From: Bacteroides ilei | GTDB taxonomy: Bacteria; Bacteroidota; Bacteroidia; Bacteroidales; Bacteroidaceae | Length of the DNA: 64,000 nt | Assembly (NCBI RefSeq): GCF_900128495.1 | Contig: NZ_LT635801.1 | Span: forward strand, 693,997-757,996 | Direction: 5' to 3' | In this document: piece after piece, positions 34,149 through 42,276 of the stretch | Layout: the number at the start of each line of letters is the position of its first letter | Numbering within the stretch: position 1 is the first letter of the stretch | The notes under the pieces: generated by a model | Databases searched by the model: none | What the model saw: the letters and a program-made list of their open reading frames with translations, nothing else | What the model was told of the DNA's origin: nothing | Position numbers and translations under genes: made by a program

Positions 34149-34286
34149 TTTCTTGATAAAATCTTCCTTGCCTGAACAAGAGTATTTTACCAAGAAAAAA
34201 CGTCGGAATAGGCTTTTACGGCAGACATTTCTCGCACCATAAAACCCGAAGCGGCTCCGGTAATAAGGAAGCCGAACTGAGGGAAA
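34149..34286 (+). promoter_or_regulatory. Structured leader D (before the 92-aa gene)
   Basis: P1 at 34149-34197: TTTCTTG pairs with CAAGAAA, then AAAAT/ATTTT and CTTG-CCTGAA-CAAG at the tip. P2: GCAGA/TCT-GC (34221-34235, with a bulge). P3: CGGCT (34252-34256) with AGCCG (34270-34274), plus CC/GG. AGGGAAA at 34280-34286, 44 bases before the ATG. Similar in sequence to leader C from about 34080. Confidence 0.75.
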
Positions 34287-34323
34287 AAATAAACGAGTTT
34301 TCAATTTAATAATAGAATCAACT

Positions 34324-34602
34324 ATGGACAAAAACATTCAGGAGTCTAAAGAGTTCCGCCTTGCCAAGGATTGGGAAATGGCGGTGAACAGTTTTTCTTT
34401 CAATCCGAAACGCTTTGCGGCTGCAATCCCTACAATGCATCCTACGCTGCAACAATGCCTGTACAGACTGATTAGGGAATGTATCAAGGTTATGGCAGAT
34501 GATACTCGTTACTACGATGACCGTAACATGGCTTCGCATGAGGAAGCGAAATGTTTGATGGAATACCTCAATAAACATGGACGTAACATACCGCTTAAAT
34601 AA
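34324..34602 (+). CDS. Conserved small element protein (92 aa)
   Basis: Soluble, helical: MDKNIQESKEFRLAKDWEMA, VNSFSFNPKRFAAAIPTMHP, TLQQCLYRLIRECIKVMADD. No known motif, signal peptide or membrane segment. It is the first gene of a three-gene rightward run (7-bp gap to the next) and carries leader D. Proteins of this type accompany ParB-like genes in Bacteroides elements. Function unknown. Confidence 0.62.
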   Translation: MDKNIQESKEFRLAKDWEMAVNSFSFNPKRFAAAIPTMHPTLQQCLYRLIRECIKVMADDTRYYDDRNMASHEEAKCLMEYLNKHGRNIPLK

Positions 34603-34609
34603 TTGAATT

Positions 34610-34873
34610 ATGAAAACAAAGGAATATCATTTTGACGGCAGCACTTATGTATGTCGTATTGTTCAAGCCAACGATGGTGAAGAACTTGTTATCGCACCTA
34701 CCGCTTTGTTGGATGTCATCCAACCAGGTAGCATTGAAGATGAAAATGAAGGCTTTGCCAATAAGGAAGCCGAATATATTTATGACGAGATTTTTTTCTT
34801 TACTGATGCGGAAACTCTTGCTTTACCCGAGGAGCAGTTTATCGAAGAGCTGAAGAAAGATAACCGTGGGTAG
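34610..34873 (+). CDS. Small acidic conserved protein (87 aa)
   Basis: MKTKEYHFDGSTYVCRIVQA followed by a strongly acidic C-terminal half (EDENEGFANKEAEYIYDEIF). No motif recognised. Its start is 7 bp after the 92-aa gene, so translation is probably coupled. Function unknown. Confidence 0.6.
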   Translation: MKTKEYHFDGSTYVCRIVQANDGEELVIAPTALLDVIQPGSIEDENEGFANKEAEYIYDEIFFFTDAETLALPEEQFIEELKKDNRG

Positions 34874-34913
34874 TTTGAATAATTAGTATGTAATCATTAA
34901 ATACTTTAGCATT

Positions 34914-35237
34914 ATGGATAAAGATTATGTTATGCGTATAGCTGAGACTATCCGCGAACAGCTGGTAACAATGACCGACACAGCAGTCCTTTTGTCATGG
35001 GGTATTCATGAATTTATGGCAACGGTATATAAGGATTTGCCTGGATTGAAGTTCCGTGTCAACGGATGTCTCTTTCAGGGGTATGTTTTGATTTGTCTGA
35101 ACAGTTCAGATTATTATGAGGTGTATCTTCAGAATGAGGAAGGAACTAGGTGCATTAGTGATGAAGTTTGTTTTGATAAACTGGGAGAGGTTATTGACTG
35201 GTATATCGAACTAAATATTGATGAAGGTGTCGTATGA
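34914..35237 (+). CDS. Conserved small protein (107 aa)
   Basis: MDKDYVMRIAETIREQLVTM, then TDTAVLLSWGIHEFMATVYK and GLKFRVNGCLFQGYVLICLN. A mixed alpha/beta soluble protein with no recognised family motif. Last gene of the three-gene run. Codon use is more AT-rich than in the earlier genes, and it borders the very AT-rich RiPP cluster. Function unknown. Confidence 0.58.
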   Translation: MDKDYVMRIAETIREQLVTMTDTAVLLSWGIHEFMATVYKDLPGLKFRVNGCLFQGYVLICLNSSDYYEVYLQNEEGTRCISDEVCFDKLGEVIDWYIELNIDEGVV

Positions 35238-35702
35238 TTTGTTAGACTTAAAATAATTCTTTGATATATTTGTGAGTCATTTAATATTTATATTTTCTAT
35301 AGAATCTTATACGTGAAATATTTATAGAAGTTCATAAATTAAAAGCTTAATAGGTGAATTTAATTAGGATTAAGACATGATGAATGCCTCATTATTGAAT
35401 CTGTAAGAAAATGGATAGTTTATTTTTGATGTCACACTATAAATAAGTTTTTTGATATATCAATTTTCGGGTGACACCGAATTATAGCTTTATAATAGCA
35501 ATTTTCTTCAGATTCTTTGAGGATTTCCCAAAAAAATACTACATTAGGGCCCGAAAGGTTGTTGCTTTATGAAAACATGAATATACTGTAACTTTTATTC
35601 AGAATGCTATCAAACGTTTTTTTACCGGTGCGTAGAAATTCGTAACTTTTATTAAAAAGAGGTGGAAGGGGCACCGACCTAATACCTCACAATACAAATA
35701 GT
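35238..35702. other. AT-rich region upstream of the RiPP cluster
   Basis: 465 bases without a gene. TATATTTG at 35266-35273 matches a -7 box, with TTTG 23 bp upstream. Further down are two direct repeats (listed separately) and CGGTGC/GCACCG arms about 40 bases apart (about 35626 and 35671). This is where the cluster's control elements should lie. Confidence 0.45.
35588..35653 (+). promoter_or_regulatory. Direct repeat GTAACTTTTATT x2 before the RiPP precursor
   Basis: Identical 12-mers at 35588-35599 and 35642-35653, 54 bp apart. Each contains TAACTTTT, one base from a Bacteroidetes -7 box, so they could be tandem promoters or regulator sites. The second is 50 bp before the precursor start codon. 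Confidence 0.4.
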
Positions 35703-35912
35703 ATGAAAATAGCTATTTTTTCAAGCGCAGCATTGTTGGACGAATCTTCTCTCCAGCAATTGAAGGGTGGTATTAATGACAAACTGGAGCATCTGGAATT
35801 GTCTAATTCTAACTCAAATTCGAATAGCAATTCGAATTCTAACAGTAGCATTGCTTCAATGCAAATGGCAAGTGGATGCAACTGTGGTTGTAGTTGTGGC
35901 TGTAACTGTTAA
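35703..35912 (+). CDS. RiPP precursor peptide, double-glycine leader, palindromic Cys core (69 aa)
   Basis: Leader MKIAIFSSAALLDESSLQQL ends with a KGG site (Gly22-Gly23), the C39-peptidase cleavage signal. After it comes an acidic/basic spacer (INDKLEHLEL), seven Ser-Asn repeats (residues 34-47), a short linker and a core ending SGCNCGCSCGCNC with six alternating Cys (59, 61, 63, 65, 67, 69). The last 11 residues read the same in both directions. The next genes are a radical SAM/SPASM enzyme and a C39 ABC exporter, so the Cys are probably modified (thioether links are typical) and the peptide exported. Cleavage would release a 46-residue product. The serine codons vary, so the repeat is not a simple DNA slippage product. 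Confidence 0.85.
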   Translation: MKIAIFSSAALLDESSLQQLKGGINDKLEHLELSNSNSNSNSNSNSNSSIASMQMASGCNCGCSCGCNC

Positions 35913-35977
35913 AGTGCAAAATGTTTTTATGTATGGGTTTATTCTTAAGCCCATACATAAAATAAATTAACAAAAGG

Positions 35978-37258
35978 ATGAAAAAGTCTAGTAGATATAA
36001 TCGATATATAATTGTTGATGATGAACTTTATGTTTATAATTTGTTGTCAAGAGCATTAATATGTCTTGGAAATATAGAGCTTGGTGATAAGCTTAGGAAT
36101 AATTCTTTTTCTGATTTTGATGCGGTATCTTTGGACGTTTTGGAGAAGAATAAGTTTATCTGTGATGATTCTATAGACGAATATTTACAAATTGTACGTC
36201 TGCAAAGAATTATTAAATATGGAAATAGAAATGCTCGTCTAACAATTCTTCCAACGTTGAATTGTAATTTTAGATGTTGGTATTGTTATGAAGAACATAC
36301 GGCAAAGAACCTATCAGAAAAAGATTGCGAGATTTTACTGAAATATGCAGAAAATCTTTTGAATAATAATCACTTAAATAGTCTAACTTTGGATTGGTTT
36401 GGGGGTGAGCCAATGCTTAAGTTTAATGATATAATTGTTCCTCTTTCATTAGAAATTAAACAGTTATGTGAGAAGAAAGGAGTTGTATTCTATAACATGA
36501 TAACAACAAATGGCGCTCTCATTTCAGAAAAACAAATTGCAGACATGGATCGTATTGACCTTAAAAAGTTTCAGATTACGTTAGATGGTGGTAAGGAGTT
36601 TCATAATAAAACAAGATTTTCAAAGAAATTTCCTGATTCTTACGATTGCATTGTAAATAATATATCCATGTTAATTAATTGTTTGTCTAATCTTGATTTA
36701 ACATTAAGGATTAATTGTACGCCGGAAAATATTGAATCAATTATGTCAATAATCGATTCTTTTTCTATGGAAGTAAGAGGTAAAATACATGTCAATTTTC
36801 AACCGATTTGGCAAGAAATAGATACCTTAAAAAAACTTTCTAAACGAGTAACGGAAATTACAGCCCATTTTTATGAAGCAGGTTTTTCTGTTCCATCATT
36901 TACTATACTCCCAACAACCCCCAATATATGTTATGTTGAAAATATGTTACATTATACAATAATACCAGGATTGGAAGTATATAAATGTACCGCAAGGGAT
37001 TTTAAGAAAGATTCAGTAAATTATATTGGGAATATATCAGATGATGGGGCTTTTATTTCGAATGATAATATTTTAAGATATTATTGTAATTCTTTTTTTG
37101 AAAATGAAAAGTGTAGAGAATGTGAAGTCCTTCCAGTATGCAGAGGAAACTGTATTCAGAAATGTGTTGAAAAAAATAGGTTGGATTGTCAAAAGGAAAA
37201 TTTAATAAAAGGTGTTGATTCAATTGTAATTGCTATGATTAAACGTGCGAAGTCATAA
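35978..37258 (+). CDS. Radical SAM/SPASM peptide maturase (426 aa)
   Basis: TLNCNFRCWYCYEEH carries the radical SAM CX3CX2C motif (C96, C100, C103), which holds the 4Fe-4S cluster that cleaves SAM. The GGEPML motif, which binds SAM, follows. The C-terminus has a SPASM domain (CNSFFENEKCRECEVLPVCR, then GNCIQKC), which holds auxiliary clusters and is typical of enzymes that modify ribosomal peptides. The first 85 residues (IIVDDELYVYNLLSRALICL) probably bind the leader peptide. It starts 65 bp after the precursor and is AT-rich like it. Expected reaction: cross-linking Cys residues of the precursor core; the exact bond cannot be told. Confidence 0.9.
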   Translation: MKKSSRYNRYIIVDDELYVYNLLSRALICLGNIELGDKLRNNSFSDFDAVSLDVLEKNKFICDDSIDEYLQIVRLQRIIKYGNRNARLTILPTLNCNFRCWYCYEEHTAKNLSEKDCEILLKYAENLLNNNHLNSLTLDWFGGEPMLKFNDIIVPLSLEIKQLCEKKGVVFYNMITTNGALISEKQIADMDRIDLKKFQITLDGGKEFHNKTRFSKKFPDSYDCIVNNISMLINCLSNLDLTLRINCTPENIESIMSIIDSFSMEVRGKIHVNFQPIWQEIDTLKKLSKRVTEITAHFYEAGFSVPSFTILPTTPNICYVENMLHYTIIPGLEVYKCTARDFKKDSVNYIGNISDDGAFISNDNILRYYCNSFFENEKCRECEVLPVCRGNCIQKCVEKNRLDCQKENLIKGVDSIVIAMIKRAKS

Positions 37259-37308
37259 CAATGTCAGGAGATAATCTATTCTTTCATTACCATTATTTAT
37301 AATTTGTT

Positions 37309-39528
37309 ATGCTCCGTGTTATTCATAGACTTTTTGGAAAGTGTTTTCCTATTATTTTGCAGAAAGATAGCATGCAGTGTGGTGTCGCATGTTTGAGTAT
37401 GATTAGTTCATATTACGGTCGTTCATATTCGTTAGATTTTCTGTCAAAAAAATGCTTTCCTACAAAGGAAGGTGTTTCTATGCTTTCTATATCTAAAGCA
37501 GCAAAACAAATCGGATTGGATAATATAACGGGATTGATAAGCCTAGAAGAGTTGATGCGTGCTCCATTACCATGTATTTTGCATTGGTCCCAAAATCATT
37601 TTGTTGTATTATATAAAGTTAAAAAATGTAATACATTTTATTTGTCTGACCCGGCAAAAGGTAAAGTAAAACTTTCCTTAAATGAGTTTTGTGCTCATTG
37701 GCTTAATCAAACAGGAAAAAACGAGAATAAAGGTGTTGCTATGTTTTTTGAGCCTGAGCCCGAGTTTAAAATGCATATGGAAACTAATGTGTCAGAAGTC
37801 CATTCTTTGAGGTTTCTAAACAAGTATGTTAAAGAATATAAAAAATACTTGTTTCAGATTCTTTTAGGATTAATATTGGGCTGTATTCTACAATTAATAA
37901 TGCCTTTTTTGACTCAAGCAATTGTAGACATTGGAATAAAACATAATGATGTTAGTTTTATTTGGCTTGTATTAATTGGTGAGTTGATAATTGTAATTGG
38001 CAAGACCATAACTGATTTTATTAGAAGATGGTTAGTCTTGTACATCTCAATGCGAATTAATATTTCTTTGGTAAGTGATTTCTTTATTAAATTACTTAAA
38101 CTTCCAATGGCTTTTTTTGATACCAAACTAATGGGAGATTTATTGCAACGTATAAATGATCACTCTCGTGTACAATCTTTTTTGACAAATCAAGTTCTTG
38201 GAGTTATCTTTACATTTCTCAGCTTTATTGTTTTTGGTGTTGTTCTGTTGATTTACAATCAAACAATTTTTTATATTTTTACTATTGGTAGCGTAATATA
38301 CGGTTTATGGATAACAAAGTTTTTGCACAAACGAAAAATAATAGATTATGAATTGTTTGAGCAACAAGCCAAAAACCAGAATAAGACGTATCAATTGATT
38401 ACTTCCATGCAAGAAATAAAGTTGCAAGATTGTGAACAGCGTCGTAGGTGGGAATGGGAAGATGTGCAGGCTGATATATTTTCAGTGCAAATGAAATCAT
38501 TGAAGTTACAGCAAACGCAAGAGGCAGGATCTATTTTTATCAATGAAGTAAAAAATATAACTATTACCGTACTTGCAGCTACTGCTGTAATAAACGGTCA
38601 AATGACTCTTGGTGCAATGCTTGCAGTACAGTATATAATAGGGCAACTAAATTCCCCAGTAGAACAATTTATGTCTTTCATTTATTCTCTTCAGGATGTT
38701 AAGATTTCTCTTGAACGTATCAATGAAATACATGAAGGGAATGAGGAAGAAACAAGTGATAATAAAAGAAAAGGTTTCGATTCTGAGAAATCAATAAGAA
38801 TAAGTAATATAGATTTTAAGTATGATCAATATGCGATGAAGAAAACTCTGGAAGGAGTTTCTTTTGAAATTCCCGCAGGGAAGGTTACGGCAATTGTTGG
38901 GGCATCTGGAAGTGGTAAAACTACTTTAATAAAGCTCATGCTTGGCTATTATAAGGTTATGTCAGGTAGTATTTTAATCGCTGGTCACGATATAAATGAA
39001 TATAATCTTAAATGGTGGAGGCGCCATTGTGGTGTTGTATTACAGGATGGAGTGATTTTCTCCGAATCTATTGCTAGAAATATAGCAATAGGTGATGGTG
39101 ATATAGATTGGGAGCAATTGGAATGGGCTGCTAAAATAGCCAATATACATGATTATGTAATAAGTTTGCCTTTAAAATATGAGACACTAATTGGACGAGA
39201 TGGGATTGGTTTAAGTCAAGGGCAAAAGCAAAGAATTTTAATCGCGCGTGCAGTATATAAAAATCCAGATTTTATCTTTCTCGATGAAGCCACAAATGCT
39301 CTTGATGCAAAAAATGAAAAATTAATAGTGGAGCGACTTTCAGATTTTTATAGAGGAAAAACAGTAATAGTTGTGGCACATCGTCTTTCAACAGTTAAAA
39401 ATGCTGATCAAATAATAGTTCTTGATGAGGGTAAGGTTGTAGAAATAGGTACTCATACGTCTTTAATTAATATCAGAGGTGTCTATTATAATCTAATTAA
39501 AAATCAATTGGAATTAGGTAGTAACTAA
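37309..39528 (+). CDS. Peptidase-containing ABC exporter (C39 domain), 739 aa
   Basis: Residues 15-140 are a C39 double-glycine peptidase: DSMQCGVACLSM with catalytic C24, HWSQNHFVVLY with H97, and LSDPAKG with D114. A six-helix ABC membrane domain follows (about 170-450), then an ATPase: GASGSGKTTLI (Walker A, about 533), LSQGQKQRILIARAVY (signature) and FIFLDEATNALDA (Walker B). All key residues are present. It should cut the precursor after Gly23 and export the product. Follows the maturase by 50 bp and belongs to the same rightward cluster. Confidence 0.95.
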   Translation: MLRVIHRLFGKCFPIILQKDSMQCGVACLSMISSYYGRSYSLDFLSKKCFPTKEGVSMLSISKAAKQIGLDNITGLISLEELMRAPLPCILHWSQNHFVVLYKVKKCNTFYLSDPAKGKVKLSLNEFCAHWLNQTGKNENKGVAMFFEPEPEFKMHMETNVSEVHSLRFLNKYVKEYKKYLFQILLGLILGCILQLIMPFLTQAIVDIGIKHNDVSFIWLVLIGELIIVIGKTITDFIRRWLVLYISMRINISLVSDFFIKLLKLPMAFFDTKLMGDLLQRINDHSRVQSFLTNQVLGVIFTFLSFIVFGVVLLIYNQTIFYIFTIGSVIYGLWITKFLHKRKIIDYELFEQQAKNQNKTYQLITSMQEIKLQDCEQRRRWEWEDVQADIFSVQMKSLKLQQTQEAGSIFINEVKNITITVLAATAVINGQMTLGAMLAVQYIIGQLNSPVEQFMSFIYSLQDVKISLERINEIHEGNEEETSDNKRKGFDSEKSIRISNIDFKYDQYAMKKTLEGVSFEIPAGKVTAIVGASGSGKTTLIKLMLGYYKVMSGSILIAGHDINEYNLKWWRRHCGVVLQDGVIFSESIARNIAIGDGDIDWEQLEWAAKIANIHDYVISLPLKYETLIGRDGIGLSQGQKQRILIARAVYKNPDFIFLDEATNALDAKNEKLIVERLSDFYRGKTVIVVAHRLSTVKNADQIIVLDEGKVVEIGTHTSLINIRGVYYNLIKNQLELGSN

Positions 39529-39541
39529 AATTGCAATAAAT

Positions 39542-41665
39542 ATGAAGAATTATTCTAAAATGAGTTTAAAGGTCTTTTTTTCTATATTTTGCTTTGTATG
39601 CTTCCCCTCATTGAGAGGAATAAGTCAAACACTCGATAGTATATCAACTATTGACTTGAAGGAAGTGGTAGTGAAAGCTCAGATGCATCGAACAGATGCA
39701 TCCTCTTCTACTTTTACTCCTACAATAAATCAAAAAGCTTCCGCACAAAATGCAATAGACCTTTTGAAACAACTTGCTATTCCTCAAATCAACATAAACA
39801 TGATGGACAATACAGTCACTACGCCAAGTGGACAGAGTGTAGCCATATACATCAACTATATTCTCGCTTCAGCAGAAGAAATGGAAGGTATATCCACTTC
39901 AGACGTACGGCGAGTGGAATATCTTGACTTTCCATCGGATCCTCGCTTCCAAGGAAATGAGCATGTGGTTAATTTTATTGTACAGAAATATGAATACGGT
40001 GGATATACAAAGGCGACATTGAATGAAAACTTTCTGATAGGCAAACTTTCAAGCCGGGCTTCGATTTATTCTAAGTTTGTGTATAAACGTATGACCTACG
40101 ATTTGTATGTGGGGGCTTCCAATCACAATATCAATCATTCGGGCAATTCCGTTTCGGGAGTTTACAGTCTGGAGAATGAAGCGGGAGAAGCCTATCAGAT
40201 AACTCGAAACGAAACATTAGAGGGTGCCCATCTCAAGTATAACCAGTATCCGGTTACGTTCCGGGCCGTCTATGACACAGATAAAATGCAAATAGCCAAT
40301 ACCGTCGGCTTCAACTTTGACCAGACTCCATTGTCGGAAACAAAGGGTATGTTGTCGTTTGTTCCTCAGCAAAACACGGATTATTCCTATTATAAGAATG
40401 AACCATCCACTAGCCGTTATTTTGTCTGGTCGGGTAATTATTATTTCATCCTTCCTCGGGATTTTCATCTTAGCGTATCGCCTGGCATGAATTATGGGCA
40501 TACGAATTATTCGTATATTTATCAGACCTCATTGCCTGGCAATTCCAGTATCGCGAACATTTCAAGAGAAAATGTTTGGCAGTTTCGTGGAAGCGCTACT
40601 TTATTCAAAAAGTTAGCTGACAAGCAGAGTGCTTTCTTCCGGACATGGTTTGGATCGACATCCAATGATGTGAGCTATTCCGGTACTTCGCCCTACGATA
40701 ATGAATTCTTAGATATGTACGCCGGTGCCGCACTGGGTTATAATTTCTCAAACGACAAATGGAACGTCCGGGCCGATGCCGCCTTCCAATGGGAAAAGAA
40801 CCAGATTAATGATCAGTCTGTGGCGGAAGTCTATCCGCTACTGAACTTGTCTGCAGGTTTCTCTCCCTCACAAAAGCACTCGTTCCGTACTTTCTTCCAT
40901 TTCGGGGCAAACTATCCAGGGGCCAGTGAAAAGACGCCAAATGTTCTTCAGCAGAACGAACTGATGTACTATACGGGAAATCCCACCATCGGACTTTCCC
41001 GACAGGTGACCTTCAACCTGTCCTACAACTGGATACCGACGAGTGCATTCTCTGCTTCGGCATTTATGCAGTACTTCGGCGAATATGACCTGTATGTGCC
41101 GGTTTACCAGCCTTATCAGGAAGGTAAGGCTTTGCTGCGTACGTTTGAAACGGATGGAGCATACAACCGGACACAGATAGGTTTGTCGTTTAATTACAGG
41201 TTACTCAATGGAAAACTGCAACTGGCGGCCTCTCCTTCGGTCTCCTTCTATCGCATGACAGGGCTTTTCGACATTTCGCAGTCCCCGTTCTACTGTAATG
41301 CCTCTGCCACTTATTATTTAGGTAACTTCTATTTTCAGGCAGCCTATCAGACCCGAAGCCTTACGGTACAGGGCAATCGGGGCGTAATTTATAAAGACCG
41401 TGATTTCTATCAGGTTTTAGCCGGATGGAGTCATTCCAACTGGAACATTCGTGTTAGCGGAATGAATCTGTTCCGGAAGGATTGGCTGTGTGCCACGAAT
41501 CTATTGTCTACACCTCTTTATTCCGAAACCCAGCTTGTGGAGGGCAACAATTTCCATCAGCGCCTAAACTTGTCGGTTACCTATACATTCGGATATGGCA
41601 AAAAGGTTAAACGAGGGAACGAGGTCGGCGAACAATCAGGAGCAGCATCAGCAATTATGAAATAA
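39542..41665 (+). CDS. Outer-membrane beta-barrel protein, TonB-receptor-like (707 aa)
   Basis: N-terminal signal (VFFSIFCFVCFPSLRGISQ), then DSISTIDLKEVVVKAQMHRT and a plug-like region (NAIDLLKQLAIPQINI, GQSVAIYINYILASAEEMEG, DVRRVEYLDFPSDPRF), and a long region of alternating aromatic/polar strands to the end, typical of a large barrel. The carboxypeptidase-like domain usual in Bacteroidetes TonB receptors is absent. It is 13 bp after the exporter, so it probably serves the peptide: outer-membrane exit, re-uptake or self-protection. From about 39900 codons are markedly GC-richer than in the other cluster genes, hinting at separate origin. Confidence 0.72.
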   Translation: MKNYSKMSLKVFFSIFCFVCFPSLRGISQTLDSISTIDLKEVVVKAQMHRTDASSSTFTPTINQKASAQNAIDLLKQLAIPQININMMDNTVTTPSGQSVAIYINYILASAEEMEGISTSDVRRVEYLDFPSDPRFQGNEHVVNFIVQKYEYGGYTKATLNENFLIGKLSSRASIYSKFVYKRMTYDLYVGASNHNINHSGNSVSGVYSLENEAGEAYQITRNETLEGAHLKYNQYPVTFRAVYDTDKMQIANTVGFNFDQTPLSETKGMLSFVPQQNTDYSYYKNEPSTSRYFVWSGNYYFILPRDFHLSVSPGMNYGHTNYSYIYQTSLPGNSSIANISRENVWQFRGSATLFKKLADKQSAFFRTWFGSTSNDVSYSGTSPYDNEFLDMYAGAALGYNFSNDKWNVRADAAFQWEKNQINDQSVAEVYPLLNLSAGFSPSQKHSFRTFFHFGANYPGASEKTPNVLQQNELMYYTGNPTIGLSRQVTFNLSYNWIPTSAFSASAFMQYFGEYDLYVPVYQPYQEGKALLRTFETDGAYNRTQIGLSFNYRLLNGKLQLAASPSVSFYRMTGLFDISQSPFYCNASATYYLGNFYFQAAYQTRSLTVQGNRGVIYKDRDFYQVLAGWSHSNWNIRVSGMNLFRKDWLCATNLLSTPLYSETQLVEGNNFHQRLNLSVTYTFGYGKKVKRGNEVGEQSGAASAIMK

Positions 41666-41759
41666 AATGCATATTAGTAATGACAAAATATTAAAGTTAT
41701 ATTTGTCTGGTTGGTGATATGTATATCTTAATCACGCAAAAAATATAGAATAAAATTAA

Positions 41760-41957
41760 ATGAATAATGAGTTCTCGAAAAATATTGATTCACGTTCAGA
41801 AAAGGTTCGTAATCTTTTGGGGGAAAAACCTCCTTTCTTTGTAAGGTGGGGTACATCAATAGTCGTAATTATGTTTTTGATTCTATTGTTGATACTTTTA
41901 GGTTTGCAGTATCCTTATTCAAATGGAGAAAGCATATTGCAACATTTACTTCGTTGA
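41760..41957 (+). CDS. Minimal HlyD-like membrane protein (65 aa)
   Basis: Resembles only the first 60 residues of the HlyD-type membrane-fusion proteins that partner C39 exporters in Bacteroides: IDSRSEKVRNLLGEKPPFFV, RWG, then one membrane helix (31-49) and LQYPYSNG. In full-length proteins (about 430 aa) a long periplasmic part would follow; here the frame stops after ESILQHLLR. Either a truncated remnant or a real mini-protein. It lies 94 bp after the barrel gene, just before the terminator of the cluster. If no full HlyD exists elsewhere, the export route must be unusual. Confidence 0.55.
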   Translation: MNNEFSKNIDSRSEKVRNLLGEKPPFFVRWGTSIVVIMFLILLLILLGLQYPYSNGESILQHLLR

Positions 41958-42015
41958 AATATGATTATTTTTAAATTCTGATGAGAAGAAATAAAGAAAC
42001 AAATTTCTTCAATAC

Positions 42016-42066
42016 AAAATAGCCATATAGAACTTTTTAGAAGTTTGTATGGCTATTTGTTTTTTA
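42016..42066 (+). terminator. Rho-independent terminator of the RiPP cluster
   Basis: AAATAGCCATA (42017-42027) pairs perfectly over 11 bp with TATGGCTATTT (42048-42058) and is followed by GTTTTTT. It would end rightward transcription of the cluster; the stem could also serve the leftward lysozyme gene that ends at 42069. Confidence 0.85.
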
Positions 42067-42068
42067 CA

Positions 42069-42249
42069 TTATGGGGTATATAGAAGATGTAATTCTATGA
42101 GCCTACGCCTTTTTATGGATGCAACTGATTTACCATTGTAGTAACAATAAGAAACATATTCCTCATAGATATTCCTGTCACCAACCTCCAGTTTTCGAAT
42201 AAGTCTGCTTTTAGGCATTTTTTTTGTACCTAAAAGTCTGTAGGCTCCC
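42069..42249 (-). pseudogene. Lysozyme gene, 3' part (separated by the RIT element)
   Basis: About 60 codons: GAYRLLGTKKMPKSRLIRKL, EVGDRNIYEEYVSYCYYNGK, ending IELHLLYTP. This is the C-terminal part of the same phage-type lysozyme whose N-terminal part lies at 45903-46255. Joining the two at the shared ACCT restores an unbroken 177-residue frame (...AYQVGAYRLLG...). Orphaned from its own promoter by 3.65 kb, so not expected to be made. Confidence 0.85.
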
Positions 42250-42276
42250 ACCTTATGTAAACTTTTACATAATGTC

